From Xiphophorus maculatus (Eukaryota > Chordata > Actinopteri > Cyprinodontiformes > Poeciliidae): a stretch of 64,000 nucleotides of DNA. A model generated the notes under the pieces. It worked only from the letters and a program-made list of their open reading frames with translations, did not search any database and had not been told where the DNA came from. Both the position numbers and the translations under genes were made by a program. Below are positions 1 to 13,300 of this stretch, in pieces. Positions within the stretch are counted from its first letter, which is position 1; each line of letters begins with the position of its first letter. The stretch lies in assembly GCF_002775205.1 (NCBI RefSeq), contig NC_036455.1, positions 5,370,501 through 5,434,500 of the forward strand, in the 5' to 3' direction.

Positions 1-629
1 ATACTGCCCCCATGTGGAGGCTGGAGGGAATGGTAAAATAAAAACTATGTTTTACAGATTCTAACATATATTTTCCTAAATTACAAATACCTTTATTCCA
101 TTATTAATAAGATTCAAAATGCCAAGAAATAAAATAAATCAAAACCAAAATTTAAAGATAAAATCACCATTTTATATTTTATTTCTCAGATATGAACGTA
201 AGAAGAACTGGAAATAATTACGGATGTTTTGCTTCTGAACTAAAACCACTTCTTCCATCCCTTTTTGGTTCAGCCAGAGCACGAGAAGCAGCCAGTGAAC
301 AAGTTTTAACTTGTTTCGTTCAGGTGTTGAAAAACGGCAAATGATAGTGACTCAAAACAATCCACATTCCTGTAGCTCAACTGCTTCATGCAAGTTGTAA
401 AGACAGCTCCATATCATGTTAGTGTAAAAAATGAACACTTGTTATCTTTTTAATATTGTCTACGTACTTTTATGTTGTTCTGTATGCTTGAAATGGTACC
501 AATAATTGACCTACCACTTATTTTGTTTTTTAAAAATTCCCCCTTAAGGTAGGTTTATTATGACAATGTATTTGGACCATTATGGACAGAAGGGAAAAAA
601 AGTAAATAAAAAAACTCTACATTTCCACC

Positions 630-1200
630 AGAAAGCGCAGAAATTTTTAATTAATCTCAGGAAAAAAAAACAAGAAAATTTCTGAGCTCCAAAGTCAAAA
701 ATTTGCAAGAAACAACTTCCTTGAAAAAATATATATTTTCTAAGTTTGGAAAGCTGAACATTTAACTGTTAAATTTTTGGAAATTAAAAAAAAAAAGAAA
801 AAAAAAACATTTTAGTTTGAAAGCCGAAAATTTGATTTTTATAAATTTCCTGATGTTCATAAATTGACAATTTTCGATTTTCCAAACTCTGAAATTTCCA
901 AGAAAAAAAACTAGGAGTTTTCCAAATTTGGAAAGCTGAAAATTTGACTTTTATCAATTTTCTGACTTTTAAAAGTTGACTATTTTCCACTATCCAAACT
1001 CAAACATTTCCAAATTCTTTCAAGAGATATAGATCTTAAAATTTCAGATTTTTTTTTCCAAGCATATTTTTGACTTTAAAGCCCACAAATTCCCAAATTT
1101 TATTCCAGAAAATTTCAGAGATTAATCTGAAAATGTGAGCTTTTTTGGCAGAAATGTATTCCTCCTTTTTTTCCTGTCTTAATACGCCACTGTAGTTTAT
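630..1200. repeat. A/T-rich degenerate repeat (AGATTAATCTCAGAAATT family)
   Basis: The stretch is low in complexity and repeats variants of AAATTTCTGAGATTAATCTC and TTCCAAATTTGGAAAGCTGA. Related blocks occur near 42890-43100, 48280-48600 and 59890-60420, so this is a dispersed repeat. No coding exon of cdcp1 was recognised here, although the missing 3' exons must lie to the left. Confidence 0.5.
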
Positions 1201-1387
1201 TTCCTCCATTGAAATAATGGAAAGCTGGATTTTCCTCAGTGTGAGGCCCCATAAAAACAAATACATTTTAAGTTTTTCACACCTTTTTAACAGGAGAACA
1301 ATTAATGTACATCTCCTGTAAAGATGTTTCCAAGGCAGGATCAATATATTTACAGACATTTCATTCCTAGAGCATAAATTATTTCAC

Positions 1388-4300
1388 CTTTGATCTCCGG
1401 GCTGACGCTGACATTGAGCAAAGGCTCATTAGACCTGACGTCTCGCGGCGTAGCTGTGATGGAGATGTTGGAGTGAACTTGGAGTTTCTGGATCACACCA
1501 TTGGAGCAGAAGTCTCCGATAAAAGAGCCGTCGTTCTCGGCGACGCGCAGCACAGATGACGGATCGCACTCCTGCCCGGGCAGAGACTGCCGGAGGCTCC
1601 CTGTGGGAGACACCAGGTCCAGCGTGGCTTCATGTGGGATGGTGAAGAGCCACGAAAAGCTGTGGAGGGGGATCGGCAAGCAGGAATCCAACGTGGGAAC
1701 AGAGAGGGGCGTCGAAGTGCACAACGATGCATCTGCACAAGCTGCAATGAGAAGGAAGAAAATCTGTTCAAGAGAATAACTTGCAGCAAATATCCAGAGA
1801 GACAGACGTTGTTTTAATCTATGCCTTTCTTAAACAGTAAAGTCTTATTTAATTAACGTAAAACACATCACTACACACCAAATTATCTACTTAAAGCATT
1901 AATTTCTGTTAATTTTAAGTATTGAACTGCAAAACCACACAAAATATTATCAAGTATTTCTGGTCTAGTTTCTAGTGCAAAGATCTTTATAAGACAAATT
2001 TTACTTAAAAATTACGTTTGAGCAAGATATATGAGCTTGTTTTAAATCAATAATTCTTTAAAATTTATGAAAAAGTGCTAGTTCCACTTCTAACATAGGG
2101 AAAAAGTATTACAAGAAGTAAAAACTGAGAAAAAATAATGTTAAAACAAATAATCATGCTCCATGACATGTAATTTTACATAATTTGTGTGAATAAAAAA
2201 CAGGTAGAAAATACAAAATTTTCAGATTTTCTCATATTCATCGCCCAGATAAACTCTTAAATTATTCCCACACTGAAGGACACCTTAATCCACATTCTCA
2301 TCCTTGAATCTACAATTATTTATACATTTTTAATAACAACAAGGTCATTATTTCCTTTTTCCTTCAACACCAGTTAGAGAGACAACGGGTAAAGGATGGA
2401 AGAAAATTGCTGCAGTTAAAATTAAGTATTGCTTTGTTTATTAATCATATTAGCTTTTGGTATTTTTGCCAATTTTATAATTGTTATTATTTTTAGTAAA
2501 CTTAATTTCTATTTCATCATTTATCTACCTGTGATGCTTGTTTTGTGAAGCACTTTGGTCAGTTGATTCTGTTGTAAATGTGCTAAATAAATAAACTTCA
2601 TTATTTCCTTTTTGAACAGAGAAATAAGCTTGTTATGAATTAACCTGCTAGATTAACTGGTACTTTTTAAAAATATATTTTATCTATTTGTATCTTTTGC
2701 AGTGACCGAAAGCAAAAAGCTCTTCCTAAACTTTAGAAATTGATTTTTTTTTTTACCAATGACTTTGCTCGCAGTCAGGCGAAGGTCCTCACTTGGACAG
2801 TCAAGGAAGGAGAGTTTGGCCGTTTCTCCTTTTGCCACATTTATCGTCTTTGTCTCCACAGAGTCCTTTCTCATCTCACAGAGAGGGTCAGAGCCCACCT
2901 TCTCAATCTGCACAGACACTTCCTGTTTGGTTAAATCCACCGTACAGAGAACTAGAAGAAAACAAAAAGCAGGCGTCAGATTTTAAACTCGACCAAACAT
3001 GATGATCCAAGTCAGATTGCTCCCAGATCTCACCTGGATGGCCGCTTCTTATCACAGAGACTGTGTAGCGCAGGCTGAGTCCCGGCAGCGTTTGGTTTGT
3101 TTTGCAGTTCTTCAGAGTCAAATTAAACCCGCCCTGCTGGTGCTGAGGCTGCGGATCCGTCAGAGCTGTTCTGGTCGGCTTCATGCCCTCCTTCTGATAC
3201 TCCACCACCACCACCTCGCCTTCGTTCAGACACTCTGGGGCCGAGTGTTCACTGAACTGAACTGAGTAGTTGTGCATGCCGGGAATGCTGAACTCCCACA
3301 GGATCTGCTCGTCATCCGGGAACTCTTTGGGATAGTTGGGCGTGATGATCTCGGTGTCTGACACGCCGCGGGGCAGATTGACTTTCACTATGGCCGTCGC
3401 TGGAGAAACACAAACATGAAGAGTTGAGTTGGGAACCATTTAAAGTAGCGGTGCACCGACTGCAGTTTACTGACCGATCGCCGATCTTTGAAAAGCCGAT
3501 CCAGATTTTCCCCAATACCAATTTTTCTGTCTAAAATGTTGCTAAATATAGCAAGAAAGTCACTGAGTTGGTAACAACGGAGTTACTATTGTTAACTGTA
3601 AACGTTCGGGGAGGAGAGTGGTTGATTTGTAGACCTTTACTGAAGTAGATGAGACCGGCTTCACATGCAACTATCGGCAATCGCCCAAAATAAAGGAAAG
3701 TATCGCTGATAAATGGGCTGGCCAGTAAATTGGTTTATTCCTAATTTAAAGTTATTAAGACAGGATTTATAAACGTCACATGACAATGATAGAAAACTTG
3801 TACCTTCTGTTGCACTGCAAAAAACTAATCTTACCAAGTGTTTTTTGTCTAGTTTCTACTGAACAAATTGTCTTATTTGAAATAAGACAATCAACTTACA
3901 TGTAACTTTTCAGCAAGATCATCAATTACTTGATATTGATGAAATAGTACTAGAACTAGTTGATAGGAAAAAAGTGTTGATCATCAATAATAAAGAATTA
4001 TTGATTTAAATCAGGAGCATCAAACTCATTTTCATTTTGGGCCAAATCTAAAATCTAAATGTTCTTAAAAGGCCGGTTGTGCCAGAATGTGTTGATAAAA
4101 CCCATTAAATTGTTAAATTATCAATAAATAGCCGTTTTATCATTCACTAAGTGGTTCTTAAAGTTAAATAATATTGAACATCTATTCACACTGATCAGTC
4201 CATCCAGGATCTTATGATTGTTTTTGTGTTTTTTCTGCAATTAAAATCACGGATTTTGTGGTGCTAATTTAGAAATATTTGTAAAAAAAAAAAAAAAAAA

Positions 4301-7300
4301 GTACAATATTTGTGTTAATGTATAATAATAAATGTGACTTTTTATTAATTCCCGTATCGATCACAGACTATAACATGACATAATGTAAGGCTGAAGCAAC
4401 AGTCACTTCAACTCAATGTTTTTGGCCAATTTTGAGAAAAAATCTCACTAAAATCTGAAAAAAAATCTGTTGATTTTGTGTGAATTTTGCTGATTTATGA
4501 AAGACTGGAGGGACTTGTAGATGTAATTTGGAGTCTAGAGGACCTAATAATAAAGCTACAGCGAGCCAGATTTGGCCCCCGGGCCTTGAGTTTGACACAT
4601 GACTTAAAACAAGCTCCTGTATGTTGCTCAAACGTTACTTGTGTAGTTAGTTTACAAACTATTATGGACTAGAAACTACACCAAAAATACTTTTTTGCAG
4701 TGTAATGATTAGATTTACATAATATATTCACCTTCTCACCAAAATTGGAAAGCCTTAATTTACGATTCTTAGCCAAGAAAGCATCATTACATTTTCCAGA
4801 ACAACCTGATCCAATTCATCACATCCAGCACCAAAGGCTACAGCAACAGCAAATTTATTTTATGCAAATAAATTGGATTTTATTTGGTAAAACGCCTTTA
4901 GACAACATTTGTTTGTATTGGTGCTGGATTGCAAAAGCACATCGGTGCTTTTATGCAATATTATTAAACAAGCCACTTTGTAAGAGTATTACCTTCTGAC
5001 TTGGGTCCAACTTTTAGTTGGAAGTCCAAAGGGTCCAGCGTCACATCCGACGGCACCGTCAGCGTCACACGGCCCTTGAACTGACCCAGTACTGAGGTCA
5101 CCGTGCCGCCTTTGCAGAAAGTGCCGATGGTTGCCGGGGCAGCGCGGTGGAGATAGAGGATGACGGAGTATGTGTGGCCATCTGGACACGTCCCCTCGTT
5201 GGGAATCTGTCGCAATCCAGTTCCTGGAAAGTCCAGGTGGAAAGCCTGAGTGGATTCAACCTTTATGTCCCAGGTGAAGGTCCGGTTGAAGTTGGGAAAA
5301 AACTCCTTCTGGGCTTGGATGGTGTTGCCTAAGCAGGAAGTCTTTGAGCAGTCTGATGACAAAGCAGAGAAACAAAATATGGATTCATTTTGTTGTTTTA
5401 TTTTTTCAGAACAGGAGTGAATAAGTATGGAGCCCCCTAGAGGACACGGGGAAAAATGTTTCTTCTGCGTCACCTTGCAAAAGTTTAGCATTCCCTCGCA
5501 ACGTGTTGCCATCTCTTTCATCCCTTCCAAGATATAAACAGAAACTTTCCGTAAGAAGGAAAGAAATAAAAAAACAACCAAACTATCTGGACTATCTCTG
5601 AGTTATTATCACGGGACAATAAAGTCATCTGACTGATTTTATTGTGTCTTTTTGTCTGAATGGTTAATAAAGGGATGTTTTCATGTGCAGTTCCATCTCT
5701 ACACAATCAGACATAAACATGCAGTAAGTAAATCAAGTTTTTGCACCAAAGAGTTAAGAATATATTAACACGTTTTCACTGAGGCTCTTTAAATATATAT
5801 ATTTGAAATTTTAAATGGACATTTGTGACTGTATACAAAATAGATCAGGGTTTATTGGCTTATTGCGAGGGAACGCAAAAGACTAATTCTTCCCCAGGTC
5901 CCCTGGCGTGAGGCGTAAATATTTACACCTGAAGTAAATAAACTGGATTTTTTTATATGAGAATGGAGATGTTAGGAGTTTTAACAGGTAAAAAAGGCAG
6001 CAATTATCTTAAAGTCCTGGAAACGGTTTTTAATAATCAGCAAGACACGCAGGAGCGTATCCATTACTTAAAATATAAACAAAATCCTAATTATGATGGG
6101 TAATTACGACGTCTGCTGCTTTAACTTGAAAAAAAAAAAACAAAGTTAAGGCTCTCAGATAGTTAAAATATTTCATATGTGGCTTCTCTACTGATGAATA
6201 TTTTTATTTTCATACCAATACCTCTGTTTATCTCCACTGCGAAGACATTTTGCGGGTGAAGACAAGTAAATTCCACCGAAGCGTTGCGAGGATTTTTCAG
6301 TCTGGTTGGAGATTTGCAGTTTTTTTGGGACGCCTCCATTACGCAGCTCTGACAGTCTGACTCCTTGACCTCCTTCGTGATGATGAGGTTTGTGTTAGGG
6401 TCAGAGGTCACATACATGGATCTTCCACCTGAAAAACAGACATGAAGAATCCGTTAAAGCATGTAGAATGGAAAATGTTGATTTCTTTCAAAATAACATT
6501 TATGGTTACTACAACAGAGATTAGGGACATACTAGGAAAACATTACAATAATAAAGTTAAAATAATTGGATAATAAAATCATAATATGAGAATAAATCCA
6601 TAATATTACAAGAATAAAGACAAAATCACTGGAAAATATAAATGCCAATGGGACTAATAAAGTTAATTAATACACTTTATTGTATTAGATCCGTCTATCT
6701 CATACAAGTATAAAGTCAAAATAATATGAGAATAAAATCTAAATATGGAAATAAAATTACAATATTACGAGAATAATGTTGAAATATTATGAGAATAAAG
6801 TCTGAAGAATTTGAGAATAAAGTTGTAACATGAGAAGTAATATTATGAGAATAAAATAAAAATAAAAATTGAGAATAAAATCAAAGTATGGGAATAAAAT
6901 TACAATGAAAATAATGTCAAAATAATACAAGAACAAAGTCATAATATTATGAGAATAAAGTCAAACTATGACTATTCTCAGAGTATTATGAATTTAATCT
7001 CGTATTATTTCTACTTTATTCTCATTATTGTGACTAAATTCTAGTAATTTTATTATTTTCTAATACTCCTTGTATTCTGTCATAGGCTCCTTTATTAAAT
7101 GTTGTTAAACTATTGTCTCACGTCTCGGTGCTGCTGTCGAACTGAACACGGTCCGGCCCAGTTCTCCTCCTTTGGACACGTCCACCGTCACAGCCGTGTT
7201 TCCAAACAGCTCCAGTTGAGACGCTGTCCCGTCTTTGCAATAACTGCTGGTTCCCCTCTGTCCATCGGTCCTCGTGGTGTTGACCGTGTACTGAATACCA

Positions 7301-10300
7301 TCCCCACAATTCTCTGACGCAGATTTTTCCTTCAGTCCAGGAAACTCTAAAGTTAAAACAGTTCTGTCTGGAACAGTAACGTCCCACGTTAGGGTTTTTT
7401 TGAAGCCCTTGAAGAGATCCAGATCCATTTCGGCCGAAGCCGGAGTGCAGGAAGTCTGAGTGCATTCTGAGAGAAAGCAGAAAAGAAAAACCGATCAGCA
7501 ATATCAGTTAGCTTAGCTTAGCCAAACTAAGTTTCATAAAGATCTAGAGCAGAGTGTCAAACTTATTTTGGTTTTGGGCCAAGTTAAGATCCTAAATGCT
7601 ATTAGAGGGCCAGAATGTATTGATAAAACCCGTCAAAATTTTAATAAATTCTTAAAATTAAATAATGTTGAACATCTTTTCAGTCCCTCCAGAATTTAAC
7701 GATTGTTTCTGTGATTTTCTTTGCAATGAAAATCAAAGTGTTTGTGGTACTAATTTGGAAATATTTTCACTTATGTATGATGGTAAATTTGACTTTTTAT
7801 AAAGATCATGGATTATAATCTGACATCAATTAATGTTGAGGCAGCTGTTTAGTACAAGTTGGAAAGTTTTTGACAATTGTTAAGAAAAATCTGCTATAAA
7901 CTGCATTCGTGGAAAAAAAAATGTGGGGATTTGTTGATTTTGCATGAATTTCTACAATAAATCTCAAGAAACTGAAGGGACTGATTGATATAATTTGGCA
8001 ATAAACAGATAAAAACTGCACTGATTTGATTGATTACATTATATTTGAAAGTGTTTAGTCTAGAATCTAAAGGGCCACATAAAAAGCTACGGCGGGCCAG
8101 ATTTGGCCCACGGGCCTGGAGTTTGACACCTGTGATTTAGAGGGAGTACATTTTTACCTATTTTTGTTGTCATCGTCATGGTGAACACATCTTCAGGTTT
8201 CAGGCATCTGAACTCCAGAGGGAGTTTTTCTGCACTTTTTAGAGTCTTTTCTGTTGCGTGGCAGTCAGGACTGGCGCCGCTGGTGACACACACTTCACAC
8301 TCAACCTTCCCAGGATCCCGGGTCAGAACCACAGTGGAAGCGGGACCAATAGTGACGGTCATTGCTCGCTCTTGTAAAGAGATTCAAAACAAATCAAAAG
8401 CAGTTAATTAATGCTAATCACTTTGTAAGCTCTGCATAAAAAAGGCTCCGGATGCATTAGACCGTATTTTACTGTTTCATTAAGCCTACACTGTAAAAAC
8501 ACAAAATATTACCAAGTATTATTGGTCTAGTTTCTAGTGCCAATATCTTAGTGCACTTGAAATAAGACACACTAACTTAAAAGCAGCTTTTCAGCAAGAT
8601 ATAGAAGCTTGTTTTAAGTAAATAATGCTTTAATATTTATTTTAAAAATACTTGTTGTATTGGCAGATAAATTAATTGCTTTGTTTTTCAAGTTTGCTAA
8701 GATATTTGCAGTAGAAACTAGACCAAAAAATAGATTTTGTGCTTTTGCACTGCAGTAGGTTGGGTGACCCTCTGACCTCTAAATCTAAGTTGTAATCTTG
8801 ATTATGTGAATTATTCAGTTTTTCTTTCAAACGGTCACTGCTGAAATTATTTAATGTGAGAAAAATAAATCCTATGAATGCTGACGGCTAAGTATAGAGC
8901 CACAATAATCACCAGCAACACAGGTTTTTCCAAAGTTAGCCACATGCTAATCATCGAGTACAGTCATAACATTTTCCTATAACCAAATTATGTTCAGCGT
9001 AGCACTGTGTAAAGTCTGACACTGAAAAATCTCCATTCGTATGGGCGGATAGATCTACCATATTCTTCTCAATGTGTATCCTCAAAACAAACTGGTAATT
9101 CTGGCCCTGGTAACATGCACTAATAACATGCCATCCGTCGCCGGGCTGTTGCAGTAGAATAACTCAGTTTAATAAATAAAACCTGGAGATGTAGGTATGA
9201 TTAATTTAGTGCAGTGCGCCACAGCAAAGGGAAAAATAACGCAGAAAAACCGTTAAACAACGACTCTTTTCCCCTCGCTCTCAGTGTATGCTACGTTGCA
9301 CAGAGAGCGTAGCCGACGCTGAGGGAAACACTCCAACATTCAGTCTGTTCAAGTATTATATTTTTAGGCTTTATGTTTATTTTGTGATTATTAGTAAGTG
9401 ATTGCCGTGACAAATTAGCTACTGCTGCTATTAGCTAATCTAAAATTGTAGTGGTTGATTAGCTTATCTAAATACCTGCTCAGCAAAAGCACCAACTCTG
9501 CCAGAGTTGGTGTTTAGGTTGCTTTTTTATTTATTTTGTAACTGAACCAAAACAAACAGAATTCCACATCACATCTACATGTTATGGTTGTCATAGTCAA
9601 GCTAGCATGACTGACCTGCTTCCCTCGCCACTGTTATCTTTTCTTTGACTTTTTATCTAGTTGTCCTAATGTTGACAATTAATAGCTAGGCACTGAGTCC
9701 CTTTTTCATTTAAATATGAAGTGTACATTTAAGATTTAGAACGTTATATTGATAATTTAACAGCTAGAACTAATGGTAGTCATCGTCGGCCAGCAGCTTT
9801 TGGAGACGGGAGTTGGGGGCGGGACCTTACATGTGTGACATCACGCTGCAAGGGATCCATAGGTCCATAAGGCAATGGGACATTACTGTATACCGAAACT
9901 ATTTTCCCCTAAGATCAGCTATGGAATCAACGTTTCGCTGAAATATCTGTAAAGAAGAGCTGGAACAGTTCTTACTCATTGGTGCAGCCAAGGCTTGAAA
10001 CAGGACAGACTCCACCTGTGTGTTTGGTTTGGCTTCCAGGGACACCACGGCCTGATCGGACAGGTCCAGTTGGGTCTCGCTGCCACCCCCACAGTATTGA
10101 GTCGGGACTTCTTTGCTGGTTTCAGATGTGACCACTGAATACTGCCGTCCATCACTGCAAGGGTGTGGAGTCCTAGATAGTCCATTCCCCAGGACCTTCA
10201 GACTCACGAGGGTCTTTTCAGGCGCCTTCAGCTTCCAGGTGAAGGTTCTGGAGAACTCCGACAGGAGGGACGACTGAACTTCTACCGTCGCTGGTTTGCA

Positions 10301-13300
10301 AGCATCTTTTGTACATTCTGTAAAGTGGTTTAGAAAAATGCGAAAGGCACAATAGTTAAACTTGTTAAATTGTGGTGCTAGAATAGCAACAATTATTGTT
10401 CTGACCATCAAGCAAATGAAAAAGTAGCACATTCTGCAGATTTTTCATTTAACCACTTCAAAATTTTAATACAATATTAGAAATGCATTAAAAGATGCAA
10501 ATAATTGAATTCCTTTTTTAAGTAATAATATAAACTTTTTTTTAATACCGTAGCATTCCTTTGATAAATCTGAACCAGGTGAAGCTAAACCTTTGCCACT
10601 TGAGGAGTTTTGACTAAAATGTATTTAGAACCAAATGTGTTTTTATCTTAAATGCAAAATGTACAACTTGTTTGTACAGTTTTGATTTAATTATTGCTCT
10701 GAATGTTGTTGTTTTTTCAGCAAATGATCATTTTAAGATTCTTTAAACTCCAATTAATGATTAATCAATCACTAAATTAGTTGATGATTATTTCAATAGA
10801 AAAATCCTGCAAAAAAGTGAAATTTATCCCAAGAAAAAAAAACATTCCTGATATGCTTTTTGGTAAAGTTCACAATTGTTTCTCACGTTTACATAAGCAG
10901 CGATAACATTATAATCTCCTCTTCCTGTTGACTGAAATTTCACAACATTTAGTCTTGTATATTCTTGTTTATTATTTGCATAAACCTTAGTCCAGCAATA
11001 ATCAAAATACCTGCACAAATCTATTTCCGCACAAACCTTTTCTTAAATTATTAAAAAGGACAAAACCAATAGAACAAATAAATTAACAATGTACTCTGGG
11101 ATTAAATTGTGCTTAAACTTACCAATTAAACTGGTGATTGTTACATTGTACGACTGTTCGACGGGTTGGGGGCATTTAAACAGCAGCTTCACCTCCTTTT
11201 CAGGCTCTAATTTAAGAGAAAGTTGGCAGGAAGTCTGACTGTCGTTGACGCCACTGATGGTGCAGACGGTGCAATCAGGCTGCTGGCTGGAAACGGTGAC
11301 ATCTGAACCTTTGTTTGGCTTCACCGTGGTTTGAAGGGACTCTGAGGAAAACATTACAGAAACTGATTGAAAACATATAAATAAACACAAAATCTGAAAA
11401 CACAATGCCAAAAAAATCAGTAAGCATGTCAAACGCTGCAGTTCATGACAGAACGATTAGAAACGGACTGAACAAGTATTTCTTGTTTGGTAGTTACCTG
11501 ATAGGCGGGGTCAGCCGTACATGAATCAATTAATTGTTTGTATTTTGCAATATATCTGGTTACAACCCAAATAGTAAACATGGTAAACCATAACCCATTA
11601 ACTTTAGATAAGTTTACTTCATGTTTTATTTATTTTCTTTCCCATTCACAATCATGCATTTAGACTTTTGTTTTTAGAGACAGTGATTACGCTCGACTGA
11701 CTTTCCTGTTTGGATCTCTGAGTCAGAAAGATAAACTCACATCAACCTGGGCTTAGACTTGATATTGTGAAACTCAGTGTTTCAAAATTATAGACAATTA
11801 TTATAACGGTAAGAGTGGATTCAGTGGTTCAAGGATACAGCATTTAAAAAGGAAATGGTACAGAAAATAGAGCTACAGGATGTTGATTGACAGCGCTAAG
11901 ACCCTCCTCTTCTTGGCTCTGATTGGTTGTTTCTGGTTGGTGCATTTTTTTTTAAACATTTCAAAAGCAGCTCAGGGAGAAGATTGATCTTTTCACAGAT
12001 CATCTGTCTCATAACATGCTGTCACGACATGGTGACAGTTTTAATAAATATGTAAAAAACATTTTTTCTTTATAAAGGTTACATACTGCAGCTTTAATTA
12101 GTAACAACATTGATAATAGCAGTAATTATTTATCATATTGATATGAAGTGATGACCAGATTCTTAAATTTTATACTGTTTTTATGTTTGGACATGGCTTG
12201 ATCTTTGTGTTTAAACCATTCCACAGCTTCACGTACCGATATATACCAAAGCTTTTGTATATCGGCATATTGCCTGTCGCAATAAATAAACAAGCTTAAT
12301 AATTTCCATTTTCATGATTTCTTTCTACCATAATTGGATGACAAACTCTTCAGTCTGGTGCTTTGGTCTCAACTATCCCCTTTAAAAAAAAGACAAATAA
12401 TTATTAAGGATTTTGAACATATCACATTTTGTACTTCCATCTATGTTCTAAAAACAACCCAAGCGCTTACAAAAAAGAAAAAAAACACAAAAACATACAG
12501 CTGTTAGGGGAATAAGTTCATATTTTTGGTAAAAGGAGCCATTTTAAAAAAACCTCCAAACTGGGGGCATTGGGCCGTTTCCTAGCAACCCCAGCCAAGC
12601 AAAACCCCTGTTACCTAGCAACCACACTGAGCTCCAGAACGTTTGGTCAGCTTGTTTAACAATGGCTTTTTTAAAGAGCAATTTTGTTTACAGAGACTTA
12701 ATGATTCATTTTATTTGTTGTTTGTTGTTTTGTTTGTTTATTTTGGACATTATTTAAAATGTCTTCCAGTTTCAGTGTTAAATGTTCATTAAAATGTGGA
12801 GTTTATTGATATTTGAGAATGAGTTCTCGCATTATTACGCCATTACCATTATGTTACACAGAAATGGTCTCAAAACAACAATGTTATCGTTTATCGCAAT
12901 AACTTCTGGGACAATTCTCAGCTAAATCTGTTATTGTGACGAAGATTCAGACTCGGCTACCTGAGAAACTGATAGTCATCCAGGAAATGACTGCTTCACC
13001 TTATGGCTGGTAAAGTTGGCTAGGAGAGATTGCTGGTGACACATGAGCAAACACTGTTGCCAGGCACACCTATCCAACCGACAGAAACGATAAACCAGAG
13101 CGCGTTAATTAGAGTAAATCATGAGTCATAGTAAACAAAATAATTAATTTCATTTCTATTTGAAAACCTACATCTATAGTTTTGCACCAAGCAGATTGTT
13201 AAGCATCCATCTGGCCTAAACTTTATGGATTACTTTATGGATTATATTCCACAGGAACTAAGTAACATTCCTCTTCAATCGGCTTTGTGTTGACATGACT

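Noticed and set aside
1350-1388. Extension of the cdcp1 exon to a stop at 1350 (ending ALGMKCL) as the natural C-terminus
   Set aside because: The GTGAAA donor in the usual phase occurs at 1387. The CUB, membrane and cytoplasmic parts would be missing, so the frame beyond it is probably intron.
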